From NCBI GenBank assembly GCA_035578175.1, contig JAQMRL010000003.1:86530469-86594468 (forward strand): DNA of 64,000 nucleotides. The letters run 5' to 3'. Made by a program: the position numbers and the translations under genes. This document shows positions 32,645 to 42,351 of the stretch, piece by piece. The stretch's first letter is position 1; the number at the start of each line of letters is the position of its first letter. Under the pieces are notes generated by a model. It was not told where the DNA came from, did no database searches, and saw only the letters and a list, made by a program, of their open reading frames with translations. This stretch comes from Catonia carolina (taxonomy: Eukaryota > Arthropoda > Insecta > Hemiptera > Achilidae).

Positions 32645-33202
32645 TTATTCAGTACTGCATGGCATATATATTTTATTGAATCTTTTAATACAATTATTAC
32701 ATGTTGGTTTATGTGCAATCTTTATTCGAGTGATTAACAATAAAAAAGTATACAATAAATTGATTAATATTAGTATAAAATCGGTAGAAATATGATAGTG
32801 ATATACTATGGTTTCATAAGCATTATTTTTTTTTAACTTTAAAAACATTGATTTTGAATTTTCAATAATAGTTTTTATATGATTATATAACGGAATCGTT
32901 ATTAACTCTTCATTTACTGAACACCGATTTAATTTGTACGTATCGTGAAAAAAACAAATTTCATTTGTCATGTTCAATCTTGATAGATGATACCATATAC
33001 GAAATTTTGTGGAAAAATTTTCTAGATTCGCATGATAATCCATTTGAGATAGTACACATTTTTCAATATGTAAAATTGCATCGGAGTCTGTTCGGTTTTC
33101 ACCAACCCATACCGTTGATGGTAGACTATAATTTTCTGCCATCATTACATGAATTTGAACAAACACAATAATTAGACATGTTACCATATACGCCATTGTC
33201 AT
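32645..33202 (-). CDS. Signal-anchored membrane glycoprotein, unknown, 185 residues
   Basis: The N terminus (YMVTCLIIVFVQIHVMMA) is a signal peptide or anchor. The middle carries candidate N-glycosylation sites (NYS, NRT, NFS, NMT) and several Cys residues. A strong hydrophobic segment near residues 139-158 (FILILINLLYTFLLLITRI) is a transmembrane helix. It is followed by a short Cys-containing tail (CNNCIKRF). This is the layout of a type I membrane protein. No fusion motif is recognisable and I know no family. It lies between the integrase and metalloproteinase genes. Role in the envelope, host membrane or attachment is speculation. ACATTTAG, acceptor-like, ends 4 nt before the ATG. Confidence 0.65.
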   Translation of the reverse strand: MTMAYMVTCLIIVFVQIHVMMAENYSLPSTVWVGENRTDSDAILHIEKCVLSQMDYHANLENFSTKFRIWYHLSRLNMTNEICFFHDTYKLNRCSVNEELITIPLYNHIKTIIENSKSMFLKLKKNNAYETIVYHYHISTDFILILINLLYTFLLLITRIKIAHKPTCNNCIKRFNKIYMPCSTE

Positions 33203-33236
33203 TGAACTAAATGTTATGGATCATAGCTAAAAGTTT

Positions 33237-34769
33237 TTATTTCAATTTCAATGGGCTAATGTTGAATTTTGAGAGTAGATCTTTAAAATTGTTCAACAGC
33301 ATAGTATTGTAACATTTTATACCGAGTGCACCGAGTACATTTTTACCTGTGGTTATTAATTTTTTACTAAATTCATTATATTCATAGTACTTATTTCCCT
33401 TAAAAAAATAAATATTACCATTAAAGTGGCGGTATGATGACTCGATTCCGGGTGGTATTGTATTTGCAAACAAATCAGACATGCTACCAAAGTGTTTAGC
33501 ATGGAAATAACATTCATCGATTTCAACATAATTTACATTATCGAATATTAAATATGTTTTACCTGTGTTAGTGTTAACAACTGTGTTCACATGACTGTTG
33601 TTGGGAATATTGAAAATGGAAATCGGTTTTGGATAACCGCTTACCAATTGTAAAGTGTTAATACTGAACATATATATATAATTATTTATGATCATCACAA
33701 CATCCCCGTTAGGTCTTTGATAGGTAGCCGAAATATGCTTAACAGATTTTGGTATAAATGATAACCAGTCTGTGATTAAAAATGGTTTAATATTATTCGG
33801 CGAGAGATCATCATTAGTTGTTAAATCAAAATACCATACCCATTTATTATCATACATTACATATAATCGGTTATTAATAATTGAAAAATGTTTTAAATTT
33901 TCCAATTTACACAAATCAATTGAATGAATTTCTTCCACGTCTGATGATTGGGAAGATTGCTGCACCACTGTTGCTTCTTTCGGAGTTGGTGTAGACGGAG
34001 GTGACGGTTTTCCATAAGCAAATTGAACTACTTCAATATCGTCAGTAGCTAATACCAATTGGTTTTCAGAATATAATGCATACATAAGCGAGTCTTTATT
34101 TTGCGAATGTTCAAAACCTAATCCATGCCCGATTTCATGTAGTAAAACAGTATACAAACTGCTTTGCTCCTTGTTGCTTACATCAATTTCGGTGGACCAA
34201 TTTTCATCGGCATCGATATGAATTTCAACAACAGATTCGGGAGATGTAGGATAATACGCATGAGCCAATATAGATCCTTTACCATCAAAGGGAAACATGC
34301 ATTTATCTTTATTATAATCTTCAAATTTATGTTGTAAACGTTTGAACGAAATTAATATATTAGGATGTGTTTTATTTTGCGTAAATGTTAACCCCGAATG
34401 CATTGCCCACTGTTCAAACGCTCTCTTTGTTACACTAAGTACGTCGGCGGGGGCTAGGGCAAAGTGCCAAGTTAGGTTTCTATGCTGCCACACAACCGGT
34501 TTTACACTGTAATATGCAATAATATCACTAACACCACACCTAGGTTTTTTCATTAACTCTATTACATCATCGGATATGAATCCATTAGTAATGTTTAATT
34601 TATAAAATTCTTGGAACATGTTCAATGACGACTGGAAACTTACATCATCAACCAGATTGTCCTTGCTCATAAAGCCATATTTTTGTAGGTAATTTAATGC
34701 AATCGTACGATTTGCATTAATATTATGCGCATAAAGCGCTACTAGGAAAAGATATATTATCACTTTCAT
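33237..34769 (-). CDS. Secreted matrix metalloproteinase with hemopexin-like domain
   Basis: This 510-residue protein has a signal peptide (about 1-19) and a propeptide with a peptidoglycan-binding-like fold (YLQKYGFMS). The cysteine switch PRCGVSD (76-82) and the zinc site HEIGHGLGFEH (211-221) are present, and the Met-turn is MYALY with Met229. A Pro/Thr/Ser hinge (about 254-275) leads to four-bladed hemopexin-like repeats (about 285-487) bounded by Cys287 and Cys486. It is a secreted zinc endopeptidase of the M10A family. Such enzymes degrade basement membrane, and baculoviruses and some other insect DNA viruses carry MMP genes. Presence in a Polinton suggests capture from a host and a role in spread through tissues, which is inference. 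TTTATTTTTTAG, acceptor-like, lies 13 nt before the ATG. No breaks are seen. Confidence 0.93.
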   Translation of the reverse strand: MKVIIYLFLVALYAHNINANRTIALNYLQKYGFMSKDNLVDDVSFQSSLNMFQEFYKLNITNGFISDDVIELMKKPRCGVSDIIAYYSVKPVVWQHRNLTWHFALAPADVLSVTKRAFEQWAMHSGLTFTQNKTHPNILISFKRLQHKFEDYNKDKCMFPFDGKGSILAHAYYPTSPESVVEIHIDADENWSTEIDVSNKEQSSLYTVLLHEIGHGLGFEHSQNKDSLMYALYSENQLVLATDDIEVVQFAYGKPSPPSTPTPKEATVVQQSSQSSDVEEIHSIDLCKLENLKHFSIINNRLYVMYDNKWVWYFDLTTNDDLSPNNIKPFLITDWLSFIPKSVKHISATYQRPNGDVVMIINNYIYMFSINTLQLVSGYPKPISIFNIPNNSHVNTVVNTNTGKTYLIFDNVNYVEIDECYFHAKHFGSMSDLFANTIPPGIESSYRHFNGNIYFFKGNKYYEYNEFSKKLITTGKNVLGALGIKCYNTMLLNNFKDLLSKFNISPLKLK

Positions 34770-34897
34770 GATTCCAATTACACTAAAAAATAAATTAATG
34801 GAAACACATTTTTATAGGTTAAAAAAATTAAATCAACAATTTAACAATTCTTTTATTGATAAAAATAATTACATATAAGTTTTACAAAACAGTTGAT

Positions 34898-35173
34898 TTA
34901 TACAAGTATATCAAATAATAGCCATGGAAAAAATGGTGCATCTTTTAACATTTTTTCAATATTACAAAAACAAACAGGATTTACAAATTCAACTAAAACA
35001 TTTTCACATTGTTCACTACCATTATGGTTTATGTAAAAATTTGCAGATTCATGTTGTTCGATATAATATGCTAATTGAACACTCAATTCATATGCTGTTT
35101 TTATCTCACCGCCCGACACTAGTTGTATTAACCACTGAGTGGAAGAAACATATGAGCCACAATCGCACTCCAT
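34898..35173 (-). CDS. Small Cys-containing protein, 91 residues
   Basis: The start MECDCGSYVSS carries two Cys, with further Cys at ENVLVEFVNPVCFCNIEK. I recognise no family. There is no signal peptide. A GGAATCATG start context and a TTTAG acceptor-like site resemble those of the metalloproteinase gene just downstream. The gene is small but sits in a well-packed region with no other explanation. Function unknown. Confidence 0.55.
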   Translation of the reverse strand: MECDCGSYVSSTQWLIQLVSGGEIKTAYELSVQLAYYIEQHESANFYINHNGSEQCENVLVEFVNPVCFCNIEKMLKDAPFFPWLLFDILV

Positions 35174-35328
35174 GATTCCTTGTAATCGACTAAATTCAAT
35201 AAATCAGTTTTAACCCTTTTTTGTAACCCCTCCAGTTATTTAATTATGTAAAATTAGTGTTTTATTTAAGTAAAAGCACTGCTACTAAAATATAAACTAT
35301 TAGATAAACCTCTTTCTAAAAACCCTAC

Positions 35329-38300
35329 TCAATTATTAATTGAATAATGTCCATACGCGATTGTGTGTATGTTATCATTTTGTATTATTCGTTTATCATC
35401 ATATCTACTTAAAGCGAATTTGTTGCACTCCACGGTCGATACGATATGCTTTCTAGATTTAAACAAATACATTTTCCTGTAATTAGCTTTATCATGTCGT
35501 TCATCTTTTATTTTATTTTTTGAAAACAAACAATTTTTATAGTCTTCGAACAAAATATTTTTTTTTACTACATTTTTTTTAATACCTTTTGCTTTTTTCA
35601 CCACAATTTCTTTGTCCGTTAAGTAACGGAATGAGTACAATTTTGAGCGTAATCCTACAAATTCAATTATTGGTATACCATTACATTCATCCTTAAATTT
35701 ACCCATTACCTTTTTATTATTTTCCGAATATAAAGCATGGTTTTTCGGATAGTCTGATAAATCGAAAAAAGTATTTAAATGCGGATCATTTAAATCATTA
35801 TAAAGATCGTCAGTTTTCACTTCGTAAAAGAGGCTATCAGTATCACTATACAATAAACTTAAATTGTCTCCATAATACTGTTTCATAATATCATAATGAA
35901 AAAAATACATCAATTTTTTGCTAAGTTCTAACACTGTAAAACCTACATAAATTGGTTTATTTAATATCACTTTTAATTTGCTTAATTGAACTGCGCACAG
36001 GTTTTCATTGTAAATTATTCTATCTTTAAAATTTATTTTATTTATAGATTTTTGCAATTTTCGCGGACAACTAATTAGTTCTAGATTTATATGTTTTCTA
36101 ACATTTTCCATGGTTTTTCCAAAAACCGAATTGTTAAGAAGTTTGTAAAAATCTTTTTCAAACGCGTTATTGGCAACGGCTCTTTTCTGTGTGTTAAACA
36201 ACACATAAGGTTTCATCCAATCCCGCTGGGCAAATTTTAATATTCTATGGATTTTTTTTAATTTAAGGCCATGTGTTATGGCCTGTTTTAAATTGCTAAA
36301 ATGACAGACGTAGTTTGTTTTCGGTTCAAGCGTGTTAATTAATTTTTTTTGTTTCGAACCCGGAGGAAATTTATTTTCTGGGAAAAACGGTAAATCATTA
36401 TCTAAGTCATGTAAACTCTCTGGATACTCTACATCAACTTCGAGTATGTAACCAGTTTCCCCATCATCCGGTTTTGACATTACATCGAAATTTTTCACCG
36501 ATTTCACCCATTCAAATTTTGAGTATGGTAAATGATTGCTTAATGCATATCCATACAAATTATTTGCATCGATATATGCTAAATAACTGGTTGGTTTTGT
36601 TGGATCATATGTTTCTGATACATATTTATTGTTGGCTATCGCATGACGTTTAACGCACATTGAGATTCCACCACGGATTCCTTTTTCAATCATCAAATGC
36701 ATATCAATATCGGTCAATAACTCTAGCTCAATTTCTGTGAAATATAACATGGCATCAAAACTGAATCCGGGAAGTGTGTAATAGTGAGCACAATCCAACT
36801 TATATGAATCTACGCACAATTTTCTAAAGGACTCGAAAATATCAGCTAACAGCAAAGTGTCAATCTTTAGATATAATTTACTATATTCCCCTAACGTTTT
36901 AATTTTAAAATGGTTCCATACATTAATAGCATGCTGATAATCATTTTCTGATATATTTTCACCTGTTAATTTACTGTAAAATTTATCTAACGGCGGGAGT
37001 TCTGTCTCGTTTAACCGTTCAATAGAGTCGGTGTATTCATACGGGTAAACACCCTTTCTGGTTACATAGCTTATATCATCAGGGTAAAAATGTTTTCGAA
37101 TATGGTGAAATTGATCATTTGGTAAATTCTTTGCTAAAGCATCGAGCGGATAATTAATGAATTTATAGGAATCAAGAAACCTTAACAAAATCCCGTTGGC
37201 CGTTCGTTTAGTAAACGAAACGAATTTTTCAGTCGAGTTTGGGATTACGTTTATGTTTTGTATATCACAACCCAATTGTCGAATTATAAAATGCGCATCA
37301 TAGTTAGCACCATTATGAAGAAATATAGGTAAAAATGTTTGATTTCTTCGTTTCAAATTACAGTTGTGACATAAAGCTGCACGATATTTACCTGTTAGAT
37401 GACAATGATCACGTTGGGGTTTCATTGTCATTGAAAATTCTACATTACACATTTCACAAGATGTTTTCGACTCAAATGAGACTATATCTTCTTCAGTCAT
37501 TTGCATTTCTACATTTAATTTACTAAATTCTCCTACTTTATTAGCAATATTTATGACGTATTTCATAAACACTTCAGCCGCATCTACCCCTTCGTATACA
37601 TACGGATCTAAAGGTAACTGACATTTTAATTCGTCAGGCAGCATATCGTTGACCACTAAATAACAACAAAAGCTGAACGGAATATGGAGATCTGTGTCAG
37701 TTGTATATGATAAGTTGTTCTTATTCATTTTATGACAGGTATGTAATGGTGCTAATGCACATTCAAAATCGGCATATAATACAATGGGCAGGGGAAATTG
37801 ATAATGATAATTTTTGAATTTAAGAATGGGTTTTGTGCCATCTAACGTTAATTCGGGCATTTTTACCGCAGTTGCCTTATGTTCCCCACAATTTTTAATA
37901 TGATTTTTTAAATTTTTATCATTGCTAAAATGTATCAAACAACGATCACATATTTTTAATTTTGCGTGACTTTTTGTAATCTGAGATCGAACTAGCTTCG
38001 ATAAATTTTTAATGTAGCAATAGTGTGTTTTGCCCTGTTCATTTTTTAATAATAACAAATTAAAATGTTGTTTTCGTTTAACTTTACTCAACCTTTTGGG
38101 GATAATATCATTATCCAAAATACCATAAACATTAATCGAAACATTATTGTTTTTTTCAAAACGATTAATCTGATTCAATGGTGTTGGAAAATCAATACCT
38201 TCAAAATTAAACATGTTTAGACAATTATTATAATGATATGAAATTCTCTCAGGATGTGTGCATTTAACAACCGAACAGAGAATTGCCCATTTAAAACACA

Positions 38301-39066
38301 TTTCATCATTTACATTTTGACAATTTATTATTGCTTTCTTTTTTGCAATTTCTAGCGGCAAAGGAATATATGAAGATCCACCCAACGGTTTATATTTATT
38401 AATTCGAATAATTAGCGAATCAACGCTTAATAAAGACCAACCAGATTTATGTCCCTCATAATTCGATTCCTCTTGACAAAGATTTTTTATTTTCTTTCTA
38501 AAAATTAAATTTAAATTAGAACCAGAAAATGCAGGAACATTTTGTGTTTTAAACATTATGTTTTGTTTTTCATTTAATACATGTTTAATATATGTACACT
38601 CTAATAAAACATTAAATTTTATTGCACCGAATTGTTCAATGGTTTTTTTTAATAAAGTAATAGCGCTTTTCGTTTCACCTATTAATAAATTGAAAATATC
38701 TTTATATTTAGTATTTTTATAAATATATGTCTTTATATTACCTCTAAAGGCTGATTCTATTTCCACAAAACTGTCTTCTTCGTGCACGTTATTTAATCTA
38801 GTCTGTTTTTTCGTATAATTATCATTTCCTTTGGTAGCAGTCAACGTTGACAGAATCGGCGGGTTAGTTGTCGATGGTAATGCAGAATTAATATTTAAAA
38901 TTGATGATCTTGTTGAACTTGCTGTAGATGTTGAAGGTATTGTTAAGAATTCTTCTGGATCAATGTTCGATGTTGTTAACTCTGATGGAGGAAATTGAAT
39001 GACACTCGGTCGTAGACAATTTAAAAATGTTCGTATATAATCATTATCGCTATCTGTATTACACAT
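35329..39066 (-). CDS. Protein-primed family B DNA polymerase
   Basis: This 1245-residue polymerase carries exonuclease motifs YADFECAL (Asp433, Glu435), HNGANYDAHF (584-593) and YLKIDTLLLAD (732-742). Polymerase motif A is DANNLYGYAL (833-842), motif B is NNSVFGKTMENVR (978-990) and motif C is YSDTDSL (1073-1079). A zinc-binding insert (QRDHCHLTGKYRAALCHNCN) lies before exonuclease II. The first roughly 430 residues contain a C2H2-like CDRCLIHF element (373-380) and likely carry the terminal-protein/priming functions, which I cannot delimit. Such enzymes copy linear Polinton DNA from protein-linked ends. The gene runs leftward from a divergent promoter region. All motifs are intact. Confidence 0.95.
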   Translation of the reverse strand: MCNTDSDNDYIRTFLNCLRPSVIQFPPSELTTSNIDPEEFLTIPSTSTASSTRSSILNINSALPSTTNPPILSTLTATKGNDNYTKKQTRLNNVHEEDSFVEIESAFRGNIKTYIYKNTKYKDIFNLLIGETKSAITLLKKTIEQFGAIKFNVLLECTYIKHVLNEKQNIMFKTQNVPAFSGSNLNLIFRKKIKNLCQEESNYEGHKSGWSLLSVDSLIIRINKYKPLGGSSYIPLPLEIAKKKAIINCQNVNDEMCFKWAILCSVVKCTHPERISYHYNNCLNMFNFEGIDFPTPLNQINRFEKNNNVSINVYGILDNDIIPKRLSKVKRKQHFNLLLLKNEQGKTHYCYIKNLSKLVRSQITKSHAKLKICDRCLIHFSNDKNLKNHIKNCGEHKATAVKMPELTLDGTKPILKFKNYHYQFPLPIVLYADFECALAPLHTCHKMNKNNLSYTTDTDLHIPFSFCCYLVVNDMLPDELKCQLPLDPYVYEGVDAAEVFMKYVINIANKVGEFSKLNVEMQMTEEDIVSFESKTSCEMCNVEFSMTMKPQRDHCHLTGKYRAALCHNCNLKRRNQTFLPIFLHNGANYDAHFIIRQLGCDIQNINVIPNSTEKFVSFTKRTANGILLRFLDSYKFINYPLDALAKNLPNDQFHHIRKHFYPDDISYVTRKGVYPYEYTDSIERLNETELPPLDKFYSKLTGENISENDYQHAINVWNHFKIKTLGEYSKLYLKIDTLLLADIFESFRKLCVDSYKLDCAHYYTLPGFSFDAMLYFTEIELELLTDIDMHLMIEKGIRGGISMCVKRHAIANNKYVSETYDPTKPTSYLAYIDANNLYGYALSNHLPYSKFEWVKSVKNFDVMSKPDDGETGYILEVDVEYPESLHDLDNDLPFFPENKFPPGSKQKKLINTLEPKTNYVCHFSNLKQAITHGLKLKKIHRILKFAQRDWMKPYVLFNTQKRAVANNAFEKDFYKLLNNSVFGKTMENVRKHINLELISCPRKLQKSINKINFKDRIIYNENLCAVQLSKLKVILNKPIYVGFTVLELSKKLMYFFHYDIMKQYYGDNLSLLYSDTDSLFYEVKTDDLYNDLNDPHLNTFFDLSDYPKNHALYSENNKKVMGKFKDECNGIPIIEFVGLRSKLYSFRYLTDKEIVVKKAKGIKKNVVKKNILFEDYKNCLFSKNKIKDERHDKANYRKMYLFKSRKHIVSTVECNKFALSRYDDKRIIQNDNIHTIAYGHYSINN

Positions 39067-39562
39067 TTTTGTAAAAATATATATGATTTACGATACAGGT
39101 GTATTTAAACTAACGTAATAAAGTATAGTCATATAAAGAACTTCTTTAAATATAAAATTAATTGTAATTTTCCTATAGACAAAGGTGAAATGAAGGTTAA
39201 TTTGTAAACATATTTGCAATAAATTACTACGAAGCCTATTTGAAAATCTTAAACACGTCAATTGTCAATTCTAGTAATATAATAACTATTTAATAGCTGC
39301 ATTGAAACATAATGCGCGCATGCATATGACGTAAACAATACAAAGGTGAAATGAATGTTAATTTGTAAACAACAACAACATTATATTTGTAATAAATTGC
39401 TGCAAAGCCTACAATTCTAGGAATATAATAATTAATTATTACCTATGTCGAAACGTAATGTACATTTGCGTGTCACGTACACCCCTATTTTTTATTTTTA
39501 GTACATAAATTTAATTTACCATCTTTGTTTAATACAGCCTATGTTTAGAGAAATCTATTTAG
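39067..39562. promoter_or_regulatory. Divergent promoter region with tandem duplication
   Basis: This gap separates the leftward polymerase from the rightward cassette. TTTAAATA on the minus strand at about 39103-39110 could be the polymerase TATA element. A direct duplication of about 140-160 bp occurs: AAAGGTGAAATGAAGGTTAA starts at 39181 and AAAGGTGAAATGAATGTTAA at 39342. Both copies carry TTTGTAAAC and related stretches. Duplicated upstream blocks often act as enhancers, but no factor site is firm. Confidence 0.5.
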
Positions 39563-39706
39563 TATATAAAGACAATATTTTCCAATGCAAAATTATAACC
39601 ATCCTCACATTACAGGTGTAATAGTGTTACTCTGATTATCTACTGTTGAGAATATTTTATATTACCTTATATTTTATTTCACCTTCGTTATCTTACAAAC
39701 GTAAGT
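39563..39706 (+). promoter_or_regulatory. Putative leader promoter and splice donor for the rightward cassette
   Basis: TATATAAA at 39563-39570 is a clear TATA box. About 30 nt on, the inferred leader (about 39595-39700) contains no ATG. It ends at a strong donor, AAAC|GTAAGT, with GT at 39701. T-rich acceptors lie just before all five downstream ATGs (AG ends at 40223, 41056, 41525, 42345 and 43052). The arrangement suits one leader joined to several coding exons. No transcript evidence is available here. Confidence 0.6.
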
Positions 39707-39719
39707 ACAAAAATTTTAT

Positions 39720-40200
39720 TTTATATATAATAATCTACAAATTAATTAAACCTAAATTTAAAAAAATTAAATAATTAAACTCAAATTAAATCATAATATT
39801 AATATAATTAAAATTGCAATGAAACAAGTTTTTATTTTAAAAAAATGTAAGAAATTAAAATAAACTCAAATTAAATCATAATATTAAATTATTAAAGTAC
39901 AAAATAATTAAACCTAAATTACTCCTCATTTAGAAAATTTAAAAAAATTAGATAATGAAAATTAAACTCAAATTAAATCATAATATAATTAAAATTGCAA
40001 TGGAACAAGTTTTTTATTTAAAGTAATTAAACCTAAATTACTCCTTATTTAGAAATTTTTAAAAATTAAATAATTAAAATTAAACTCAAATTAAATCATA
40101 ATCTAATTAAAATTGTAATGAAACAAGTTTTTTATTTAAAAAAATTTTAAGTATTTAAAAAAAAAACAAACCTTATTTAAAAATGTGAGTAATTAAAATT
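39720..40200 (+). repeat. AT-rich repeat block in the putative first intron
   Basis: Diverged units sharing AAACTCAAATTAAATCATAA and AACAAGTTTTTTATTTAAA recur several times. They are related to the units in the array at 43370-44940. The block lies between the donor at 39701 and the first acceptor at 40223. Confidence 0.65.
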
Positions 40201-40223
40201 AATTAAATTAATCTTTTTTATAG

Positions 40224-40970
40224 ATGGAATCTCTGAAATATTCCACTGATGATATTATACGAAAGCTGTTTCAAATACAGTTAAATACAGTTTTATTATG
40301 GGAGACTGTGTTAAAAGAAGTGAAGTGTGAACTTTTCAAAGAGAAAGAATTTAATGAGAACTTGATTTCGATTCACCGATCGTTAGAACACTGTTTAATA
40401 ATATTAAATAAAAACATTGAAAAACACCCCTCACAAAACTCCATTATCAATTTTAAACAAAAAATATTAACTTATGATGAATTCAAATTATTTATAAGTA
40501 ATGTAAATGTAGGCGATAAGTGCTTCTTCGAGGATAACGTTGCTCATTTTGTTAATTGTGTTCAAAAAATCTTGAATTTAAAATCTTGTACTATCCAAAT
40601 TTCAGATATTGATTCTGAATCTGAAAGTGAAGATGTAGAACAATTCAATAAATTGTTTTCATCTAAAAACGAATTTTCCCAATCATATTCCCAACTTGTT
40701 AATGATGAGAGATTGACCATAACAACCCCTGGAGAAAAAGGGTCAGTTATGGTCAAAATTGAAATAACGGACACAAAAGATTTAAAAAGTATCAGTCAGA
40801 AACGTCACTGGACAAAGGTGGCGAAGAAAATAGTGTTTTTATGTGAACAGAAAGACTCTGATTTTTGTCTGATTAAAAAAATTTTAAAGAAACAAAAAAA
40901 AAAAATTATGAAAATAAAAAATTTAAGAAAAACACAAATTGACACTAAAAAATTTCTAACAAAAGATTAA
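40224..40970 (+). CDS. Unknown Polinton protein A, 248 residues
   Basis: The ATG follows TTTTTTATAG directly, so the start lies right at a splice acceptor-like site. The protein has a helical N-terminal half with LLWETVLKEVKCE and LIILNKNIEKHPS. A serine/acidic patch (DSESESEDVEQF, near 129) follows, and the tail is very basic (ILKKQKKKIMKIKNLRKT). The layout resembles protein D at 42352: helical N-terminal domain, acidic linker, basic end. Weak similarity in order (W-x-x, KQK before a FxxF stretch) suggests distant paralogs. I recognise no family. A nuclear, nucleic-acid-binding or regulatory role is only inferred from charge. Confidence 0.65.
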   Translation: MESLKYSTDDIIRKLFQIQLNTVLLWETVLKEVKCELFKEKEFNENLISIHRSLEHCLIILNKNIEKHPSQNSIINFKQKILTYDEFKLFISNVNVGDKCFFEDNVAHFVNCVQKILNLKSCTIQISDIDSESESEDVEQFNKLFSSKNEFSQSYSQLVNDERLTITTPGEKGSVMVKIEITDTKDLKSISQKRHWTKVAKKIVFLCEQKDSDFCLIKKILKKQKKKIMKIKNLRKTQIDTKKFLTKD

Positions 40971-41056
40971 CTCTTTTAAAAATATATTAAATTAAAACTT
41001 TTAAATGTTACATTTCACATAGAATTAGCTTTGTTTTTCTTTTTTAAACTTTTCAG

Positions 41057-41488
41057 ATGACCTTTGAATTGAAATATAAAAAAATTTCAGAGAGCGCAAT
41101 AACTCCTCGAAAAAGCACACCGGCGTCAGCCGGGTTAGATTTATATGCAAGTGAGGGGATATCTGTAGAACCGAATTCACGGTGTCTTGTAGATACCGGT
41201 ATAAATTTTTGCATCCCATTCGGGTATTACGGGCGCATCGCACCCCGTAGCGGATTATCGTTAAAAGGTATAGATATTGGTGGTGGAGTAATAGATCGAG
41301 ACTATACAGGCCCAATAATGATAATATTTATAAATAATAGTCGAAGAAAATATCAAGTTGAATATGGAGAGAGGATAGCTCAAATAATTTTTGAGAAATG
41401 TGCTGATGGTTTTACACTCACCGAACTTAAGGAAAATTTATCAGAGACATACAGAGGTGATTGTGGGTTCGGTTCTACAGGTATTTAA
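41057..41488 (+). CDS. dUTP diphosphatase (dUTPase)
   Basis: All five trimeric dUTPase motifs are present in 143 residues: AGLDLYA (25-31), RSGLSLK (64-70), GGGVIDRDYTG (75-85), ERIAQIIFEK (105-114) and RGDCGFGSTG (133-142). The enzyme hydrolyses dUTP to dUMP and pyrophosphate, preventing uracil incorporation and feeding dTTP synthesis. Large DNA viruses carry it for replication in non-dividing cells. Length is typical. The ATG follows CTTTTCAG directly, another acceptor-like start. It is the only enzyme in the rightward cassette. Confidence 0.95.
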   Translation: MTFELKYKKISESAITPRKSTPASAGLDLYASEGISVEPNSRCLVDTGINFCIPFGYYGRIAPRSGLSLKGIDIGGGVIDRDYTGPIMIIFINNSRRKYQVEYGERIAQIIFEKCADGFTLTELKENLSETYRGDCGFGSTGI

Positions 41489-41535
41489 TTTTTTATTGTT
41501 AATATATAATTTGTATATTTTTTAGGTTTTTTAAA

Positions 41536-42291
41536 ATGAATAATTTAATAACATACCGTTCAAACACTGTAAATGAAAGACTTAAACAACGTTATGGAGG
41601 TTTCGTTCGTTCTACTTCTGTGTACAGATTAAATTTTAATGAAGCAATTGCAATAAAGTTAATATTATTTAATGAAATCATAAAATTTGTACAAAATTTT
41701 GGAACTAAAATGAATGTTAATATCCCGCGCAATTGTTGCCTAACTGGTACCCAACCCTCAGATGATTTTTTTAACGATATAAATTTAATAACACTTTTAG
41801 ATAATGAAGCGCATGCATCAAAATCTAGATTTTGGTGTATAGCAGGAAATTTCATTTCTGTTTTGTTTGGAAAATCAGTCAATTATGTGATAATTGATGT
41901 TTTCTTCTTACAAACATCGAGCTCACATTCATATTATTGTAAATATATAACATATAAAAATCAATCGTTATGTTTTACATATTTAAAAGAAAATCCATTG
42001 CTTCCCAACTGCCCACACACTTGTGTATATGCGTTACTTAGCGCGTATGATGTTAGCCTATTAAAAAATGCAGTTTATCGAATAAAAAATAATTGGTTTG
42101 TTATGAACTTAACAGACTATGGAATTAGGTGTGAATTAACAAAAAAAAATCGAGAATTTGAAAAGAAACGCCGGGTTAAAAAACCTTTTAATCCTCCTGG
42201 GTTAGGGGAACTTGCTTGCCAATATTATTTAAAAACGTACATTCTTTCGGATTATTATAGAGTTCTTTTAATGAAAACTTGGGAAATTTAA
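41536..42291 (+). CDS. Unknown Polinton protein B, 251 residues
   Basis: I recognise no domain. The N terminus is basic (RSNTVNERLKQRYGG). Several Cys/His residues are spread through the middle, including NCCLTGTQPS and NCPHTCVYALLSAYD (near 158-172). A basic segment (KKNREFEKKRRVKKPFNPPG, near 203-222) follows. No signal peptide is seen. The ATG lies 10 nt past a TATTTTTTAG acceptor-like site (AG 41524-41525). The frame is intact and sits between dUTPase and gene D in the same direction, so it is likely part of the same transcription unit. Confidence 0.65.
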   Translation: MNNLITYRSNTVNERLKQRYGGFVRSTSVYRLNFNEAIAIKLILFNEIIKFVQNFGTKMNVNIPRNCCLTGTQPSDDFFNDINLITLLDNEAHASKSRFWCIAGNFISVLFGKSVNYVIIDVFFLQTSSSHSYYCKYITYKNQSLCFTYLKENPLLPNCPHTCVYALLSAYDVSLLKNAVYRIKNNWFVMNLTDYGIRCELTKKNREFEKKRRVKKPFNPPGLGELACQYYLKTYILSDYYRVLLMKTWEI

Positions 42292-42351
42292 TTGAATAAT
42301 AAATGTTTCAAAATTTTATACTTATAATTGCAATGTATTTTTTAGATAATA

